13,010 nucleotides of DNA from Basidiobolus heterosporus B8920 (taxonomy: Eukaryota > Basidiobolomycota > Basidiobolomycetes > Basidiobolales > Basidiobolaceae). The stretch is taken from positions 1 to 13,010 of the forward strand of contig JNET01028189.1 of NCBI GenBank assembly GCA_000697455.1. Reading direction: 5' to 3'. Each line of letters starts with the position of its first letter. Position 1 is the stretch's first letter. The translations under genes and the position numbers were made by a program. Below are positions 8,614-13,010 of the stretch, piece after piece. The notes under the pieces are model-generated. The model saw only the letters and a list, made by a program, of their open reading frames with translations. It was not told where the DNA came from and searched no databases.

Positions 8614-10127
8614 ATGACTGATGAAGAAGCCAAAAGCGATAATTATTACCTAAGAGAAGAGGAGGTGCTTGCAGTAGAGGTTTGTTTTCAAAGATTACTG
8701 TAAAACGAATATCTGGATCCTAACGAAACTGTACTAGTCCATATATGAAACTGCCTTCTCGTGTAGTAAATTACCTGAAGACGTCTATTCCGGAAAACTC
8801 ACTATTAATGTAGAAATGGAATGTCCGGTTAAGTTGATAATTACCGGTGCAGAAACCCTGGAATTGAAGTATTTGACTCCGGTTTCACTTAATTTCACTT
8901 TACCCAAGGAATACCCCGAGGTTCAGCCCGAATACAGTTTATCCTGTTTGTGGCTAACTAAGAAGCAACTTGACACTCTAAAAAAACAACTAGATGATAT
9001 TTGGCAAGTGGAGCGCAGTGTGGTTAGTATACTTATTTAGAGTGTGGTGTTTGCTTTGAGAATTGGGACCGTTATGCTTACGTCAACATACAAATAGATC
9101 TTGTTCACTTTTGCTGATTACATTCAACACAATTTGGTAGATCTGCTAGACATCCGTTCTCCGTTATTTCTAGAAACAGGTGAGAACCACACATGATGTA
9201 GTGTAACTGATTTGATGGTAGCTAATACGCAACGTATCTCTGCTAGAGAATGGTACAGCTCTATCGGAGCAGCTAAGCAAATATGACAAGGAGCGAAGAA
9301 GCGAAGATTTTTTACATGGATATTACGATTGTAATATTTGCTTTGAAGAAAAAAGAGGAGAATACTGTGTACAACTGGACCAATGCAATCACATTTTTTG
9401 TTTAAACTGCCTGCGTGGATATTTTGAAATGTTGATTGAGGAAGGCATGGTAATGACCGTTCGATGCCCACACCTGGATTGCAAGAAGTCCCAGCAACGG
9501 CTATCAGAATCAACCATCCGACATATTGTAGGTGGCAAATTTTACGAACGATACGACAAACTTTACAACAAGCAGCTGCTTGATGCAGACCCAAACATAA
9601 TCTGGTGCCCTAGATTAGATTGTCAGGCTCCAGTGAGGAAAGAAAACGAGATGGAAAAACTGTGCATCTGCACCAAATGTGGATTTGCCTTTTGTCAATA
9701 TTGCAACAAGACATGGCATGGCTCGAAGGTGTTTTGCCAAGTGGAAAATAGAAACAAAGTTGTACAGGAATACATGTCAGCCACGGACTATGTCAAGGGT
9801 ATTATGGAGATGCGATACGGCAAGAAGCACCTGACTAGTCTCGTTCGGAATTATTTAGAGCATTTGGAGACACAGAAATGGCTAAGATCGAACGCCATGC
9901 CTTGCCCCAGTTGCAGTACCAGTATCGAGAAAACCCACGGATGCAATCACATGAAATGCCTGGTTTGCAGTTCACATTTCTGTTATCTTTGTGGATCCAT
10001 CATTGACAAAGACAACCCATACAAACATTTCAACGCACAAAATAGCAGTTGTCACATGTTACTCTTCGAGGGTCTGGAGATTGACGAGCCTTTGGAGCTT
10101 GATGATTTCCTCTTTGAAGAGATGTAG
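8614..10127 (+). CDS. ITT1: RWD-RBR E3 ubiquitin ligase, RNF14/Itt1 family, 4 exons
   Basis: A RING-between-RING ligase that passes ubiquitin through a catalytic cysteine. Human RNF14 acts on eEF1A at blocked ribosomes, and yeast Itt1 affects translation termination. Exons are 8614..8679, 8738..9022, 9098..9179 and 9247..10127, for 437 residues; human RNF14 has 474. An RWD domain (about 14-132) begins with EEEVLAVESIYE and includes the conserved YPEVQP stretch. RING1 is C173, C176, C191, H193, C196, C199, C218, C223. The IBR is C265, C270, C286, C289, C294, C297, H302, C308. RING2 is C364, C367, C382, C385, C390, C393, with catalytic Cys377 in GCNHMKC. The acidic C-terminus is usual for the family. 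The first ATG follows CACC, a good start context. Donors GTTTGT and GTTAGT are weaker than usual. The gene is divergent from COP1. Confidence 0.95.
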
Positions 10128-10316
10128 TCCCGACCTATCTCCACATTAATAGCCGATACTTAGTATAGCATAATAGTATAATTCCCTGATTAAAACCTTC
10201 ATATGTTCATAATCGACTCAAATATTATTGACCTGATCAAATTATCATGTTGCTGGGGTGTGATGGGATTGTGGTGTTATGAATATATTGAAGGGGTTTA
10301 GTCTCTGCCTATTTAT

Positions 10317-10955
10317 CTACATGAACAACATGGGTAGATTACCAACACCAGAGGCAACACTAGCAACCATAACTGAATTCTCTAAAGCCATTTGATCTTT
10401 CTCTTCAGCGGTAGCCAACCGTTTCCGTATTTCGTGAAAAGTGAGCCCTTCCCATTCTGACTTTTGGAGTACCCGGAATCCAGTCGTAATTAATAGGCAA
10501 ATTAAAGCCGAGGTGATGTTTGGTTTTCCTCTGGGTAAATAGACATAAGCTGAGGCGATATTCATGCCATAAGTTGGACTAATCATTGCTATGGTAATTC
10601 CTTTGTTAGAGTAGCAACGGAGTACATCATCGGTTTCAAGGACCCAAGTATAGTAAGTGGTCTCATACGAAAAAGAGGCTCGGAATTTCCGAGGCTCCCA
10701 ATTAAGCTTGACATTTGTATATTTGAAATGCTCACTGGACAAGTGAAAACTTACGCCGTTAACTTGCGCTGTACATTCCCATAGTTGGTCACGTCCATTC
10801 TCGGCAAAAAGGATATCTTGATCCTGGGAAATATGGTGAAACTTACATAGTGTTGAGTCATCACTTGTCCGACGAACATCGTAAACATTTCGAAGAAACC
10901 GCTTGGAAACAACGAGCTCTTCCAAGCCCATGGCCATGGCAGCAATGTATAGCAT
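10317..10955 (-). CDS. Unrecognised protein, tubby-C-terminal-like fold suspected
   Basis: 212 residues in one exon; not confidently assigned. Short beta-strand-like stretches follow one another: LCKFHH, DILFAEN, LWECTAQVNGVSFHLSS, TNVKLNWEPRKFRASFSY, TYYTWVLETDDVLRCYS, ITIAMISP. They end in a hydrophobic helix-like piece, ITSALICLLITTGFRVL. This order (barrel strands with a buried C-terminal helix) resembles fungal proteins of the tubby C-terminal-like and DUF6593 groups. That is a recollection of pattern, not a search. A low-complexity C-terminal tail (about 185-212) has no motif. Three methionines (1, 7, 9) could start it; I keep the first at 10955. It converges on the RBR gene with 189 bases between stops, which hold no gene. 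Confidence 0.72.
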   Translation of the reverse strand: MLYIAAMAMGLEELVVSKRFLRNVYDVRRTSDDSTLCKFHHISQDQDILFAENGRDQLWECTAQVNGVSFHLSSEHFKYTNVKLNWEPRKFRASFSYETTYYTWVLETDDVLRCYSNKGITIAMISPTYGMNIASAYVYLPRGKPNITSALICLLITTGFRVLQKSEWEGLTFHEIRKRLATAEEKDQMALENSVMVASVASGVGNLPMLFM

Positions 10956-11303
10956 TTAGGTTGGTTTGTAGAAGCACAGTGGAATGCGAACGAAGAGTAA
11001 GGATTATATCTTGAATTAAATTAGCTAATAGCAAGTGTCTAAAAGTACAGGAGGGCCGTAGGACGGAGAAAGAAACAGGATTAAAAGGAATGATGGAATA
11101 AAACAAAAGAAATCTTTGACACCGCGGAAGAATATAAATAGGAGTTAGACAACTAAACGAACTCAAATTCGGGCTACTCGAGACTCGAACTAACAAATGT
11201 AAAGTGCTACATGTGAGGCCTTTAATGTAACATCAGAAGTGGAATCTGAGTCCAATTCCATCCATATTTTGCCAATACAGCAACTGAGCCAATACTAACG
11301 CAG
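10956..11303. other. Upstream region shared by two divergent genes
   Basis: This lies between the start of the tubby-like gene (minus) and the candidate small gene (plus). TATAAATA on the plus strand at 11133-11140 is the clearest element. A-rich and purine-rich sequence on the plus strand (11050-11125) separates it from the minus-strand gene. Open frames here look like chance. Confidence 0.45.
11133..11140 (+). promoter_or_regulatory. TATA-like element, plus strand
   Basis: TATAAATA lies 164 bases upstream of the candidate small gene's ATG at 11304. Read on the other strand it is TATTTATA, so it could also serve the minus-strand gene that starts at 10955. Confidence 0.35.
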
Positions 11304-11555
11304 ATGAACGTATTGATTATTGTTGTGTACCATTGACGGGGATTTTGCGGCTTGTTCCATCAACCAAAGTATGCTCCTCGTGTGGCACAAGGGAAATATG
11401 TGCAACAAGGAGCATGCTTTGAACAAGTGGCAATATTCAGTCAGTCTTTAAACCAAGATGCAAGGAAGGATATAGATGATACCGCTATGAATATTCGAGT
11501 CTATGCCAAATTAAACCATTACAAAATGGGAGAGAATGTAGTTGAGTTAGCGTAG
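11304..11555 (+). CDS. Candidate two-exon small gene, 63 residues, unknown
   Basis: I do not recognise the product. The frame ending at 11555 has no usable ATG near its 5' end, and an in-frame TGA at 11334 separates it from the ATG at 11304. A 60-base intron, GTATTG at 11310 to CCAAAG at 11369, removes that stop and joins 11304..11309 to 11370..11555 in phase. The size matches the other introns here, and the G-alpha intron ending at 318 uses a similar AAG acceptor. The product begins MNYAPRVAQGKYVQQGACFE and ends MGENVVELA; it is mixed in composition, with no signal peptide or membrane segment. It converges on the dehydrogenase gene, with 71 bases between stops. A two-codon first exon makes the model fragile; this could be part of a larger or broken gene, or chance. 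Confidence 0.42.
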
Positions 11556-11591
11556 ATTCCTTCAAAGCATTTATCCAAGAGTTGATGTGGA

Positions 11592-11597
11592 TTTATT
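11592..11597 (-). promoter_or_regulatory. Polyadenylation signal of the dehydrogenase gene
   Basis: AATAAA on the minus strand, about 30 bases past the dehydrogenase stop. Between stop and signal an inverted repeat (ATGCATT at 11600-11606, AATGCAT at 11612-11618, loop of 5) could form a small hairpin in the 3' UTR. Confidence 0.5.
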
Positions 11598-11626
11598 GGA
11601 TGCATTTAATGAATGCATGTACATGT

Positions 11627-12667
11627 CTAATTCTCTAAAACTGCTCTATAACGAACCTTACCATCCCGCACATGTTGGATGGCCTCGTCTATTTTCTCCA
11701 TCGGGAATTTCTCGATCATAGTGTGAATATCATGTTTGGTACAGAATTCTAACATTGCCTTCTGATCTTCAATAGAACCAATGGCACTTCCAGCCACTGT
11801 GGCATTTTTGGAGATGAGAAGGAATGGGGAGATTTTAACCTTGTCAGACGGGATCCCAAGTAAGATCATCTTTCCAAGAACGTCCAGCATACTGGCATAT
11901 GTATCGTATGGTGCATCGTTGGGTGAGGCAGTAACCAACAAGAAATCAAGAGATCTTTCCATCTTTTTGACTGAATCCTCCTCTTTGATGTTGATGAAAT
12001 GTTTGGCCCCCAGTTTACAAGCTTCTTCCTTCTTGTTGTTTGAGGTAGAAATGGCTGTGACTTCGGCGCCCATAGCACTTGCAAACTGAATTGCTAGATG
12101 GCCAAGACCACCTATACCAATCACGCCAACTCTATCACCGGCCTTGACACCGTGTCTTCTCAGCGGAGCAAACACAGTGACACCGGCACAGAAAAGAGGG
12201 GCAGCTTCAGCAGAATCAATACCATCAGGGATCTTGAAGGCGTAGTTAGAGAGGACTCTAACATGCTTGGCCCATCCGCCATGGGATTGTGCGCCATCTG
12301 GATATTGCCCTCCAGATGTAGGAACGATGTGAGGGCAGTTGGAGTCAAGACCAGAGCTGCATGCTCTGCAATCAGGTTTCAGACAAGCAGAAGCTTGATA
12401 TCCTACTCCAACTCGATCACCGATTTGTAATTCAGTAACATTTGAACCCTTAGCGGTGATTTTGCCAACAATTTCGTGACCAGGTACGAGGGGATATTTA
12501 CTCATTCCCCAATCATTATCTATATTGTGTAAGTCTGTACCACAAATCCCACAATGTGAAATCTCGATTTCAACATCATTTTCTCCGAGAGGACGGGGTT
12601 CGTAAGCCCAGGGCTTTGGGACTTCTCCCTGGTTGTAGCAAGCAAAGCAATGGAATTGTGGAGACAT
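11627..12667 (-). CDS. Zinc-dependent alcohol dehydrogenase, CAD/Adh6 type
   Basis: A medium-chain dehydrogenase that most likely reduces aldehydes to alcohols in the cytosol. It has 346 residues in one exon, the full family length. Catalytic zinc ligands are C42 (in HCGICGTDLH), H64 with E65 (PGHE) and C160 (PLFCAG). The structural zinc site is C95, C100, C103 and C111; the first gap is four residues where two is usual. The nucleotide-binding loop is GIGGLG at 184-189. The second strand ends in S207-T-S followed by K212-K213 with no acidic residue, which points to NADP(H), as in yeast Adh6. HGGWAKHVRV (129-138) and the C-terminal GKVRYRAVLEN are also typical of the CAD group. A TATA box lies 41 bases upstream of the ATG. 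The physiological aldehyde cannot be told. Confidence 0.95.
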   Translation of the reverse strand: MSPQFHCFACYNQGEVPKPWAYEPRPLGENDVEIEISHCGICGTDLHNIDNDWGMSKYPLVPGHEIVGKITAKGSNVTELQIGDRVGVGYQASACLKPDCRACSSGLDSNCPHIVPTSGGQYPDGAQSHGGWAKHVRVLSNYAFKIPDGIDSAEAAPLFCAGVTVFAPLRRHGVKAGDRVGVIGIGGLGHLAIQFASAMGAEVTAISTSNNKKEEACKLGAKHFINIKEEDSVKKMERSLDFLLVTASPNDAPYDTYASMLDVLGKMILLGIPSDKVKISPFLLISKNATVAGSAIGSIEDQKAMLEFCTKHDIHTMIEKFPMEKIDEAIQHVRDGKVRYRAVLEN

Positions 12668-13010
12668 TTGAACTAAGGATCTTGTAGTGGATGATCTTTC
12701 CTCTCAGTTTATATAGAGATCCAGTCCCAGTGTGCTCCATATTTCTATTCATTAGTAATCCATATTAATAATGGCATTCTTACTAGAATCTTCATATGCG
12801 AAATGATAGCCGAATTCCGTTGCATGACATCAACAATGATTAGTTCATTTCCATCTTCAGCAGTCAAATCAGATTAGACAGTGTAGGGTTTAGGTAACGA
12901 GTTATGATGCAACAGAGATTTCCAAGTTAACAGTATGAATACTGACTGAAAACTAACTATAGGAACTAACCTAATCTAGTGAGTGAAATAATATATAGCA
13001 TGAACGACGA
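12668..13010. other. Upstream region of the dehydrogenase gene
   Basis: The promoter side of the dehydrogenase lies at 12668 to about 12720. The rest to the window edge is AT-rich and I see no gene, repeat or RNA in it. Confidence 0.5.
12708..12715 (-). promoter_or_regulatory. TATA box of the dehydrogenase gene
   Basis: The minus strand reads CTATATAAAC, with TATATAAA beginning 48 and ending 41 bases upstream of the ATG. This is the best TATA match in the window and implies a very short leader. A strong TATA fits a gene whose expression changes sharply with conditions, which is an inference. Confidence 0.6.

Noticed and set aside
9124-9594. Minus-strand 156-codon frame
   Set aside because: Antisense to the RBR ligase exons and intron.
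11337-11555. Remnant of a retroelement
   Set aside because: No reverse transcriptase, integrase, zinc-knuckle or terminal-repeat sign; a small spliced gene is the simpler reading.
1-13010. Transposons, CRISPR arrays, rRNA or tRNA genes
   Set aside because: I looked on both strands and found no inverted terminal repeats, regular direct repeats or RNA-gene folds.

Overview
The window looks like nuclear DNA of a filamentous early-diverging fungus, probably Mucoromycota or a related zygomycete lineage. This rests on short GT-AG introns (54-67 bases in all but two of those I placed), a Mucoromycota-style F-box/LRR protein, an RNF14/Itt1 RBR ligase, and a COP1 orthologue, a gene that yeasts such as S. 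cerevisiae lack. The lineage is an inference; no species can be named. I see no mobile element, CRISPR array, rRNA or tRNA.

Layout, left to right. 1-1128 (+): 3' part of a heterotrimeric G-protein alpha subunit, cut by the window edge, with an apparent 5-base microexon. 1439-3131 (-): an F-box/leucine-rich-repeat protein whose long open frame ends inside a 64-base intron; the spliced model is 542 residues. 3691-4419 (-): an unrecognised membrane protein. 4957-7865 (-): a 13-exon COP1-type RING/coiled-coil/WD40 ubiquitin ligase, 729 residues spliced. 8614-10127 (+): a 4-exon RWD-RBR ubiquitin ligase of the RNF14/Itt1 family, 437 residues. 10317-10955 (-): an unrecognised protein with the look of a tubby-C-terminal-like barrel. 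11304-11555 (+): a possible two-exon small gene of 63 residues. 11627-12667 (-): a zinc-dependent, probably NADP(H)-using alcohol dehydrogenase of the CAD/Adh6 type.

Three of the eight genes belong to the ubiquitin system (F-box adaptor, COP1, RBR ligase), and the last two are divergent across 748 bases that hold a perfect 16-base palindrome and C/G-rich tracts. This may be chance; no evidence here shows that they act together. The rest are ordinary signalling, membrane and redox genes. The most useful results are gene-model points that a frame-only reading would miss: the microexon, the hidden last exon of the F-box gene, a minimal uORF in its leader, the full COP1 exon set, and the candidate small gene. 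I found no convincing new multi-gene system.
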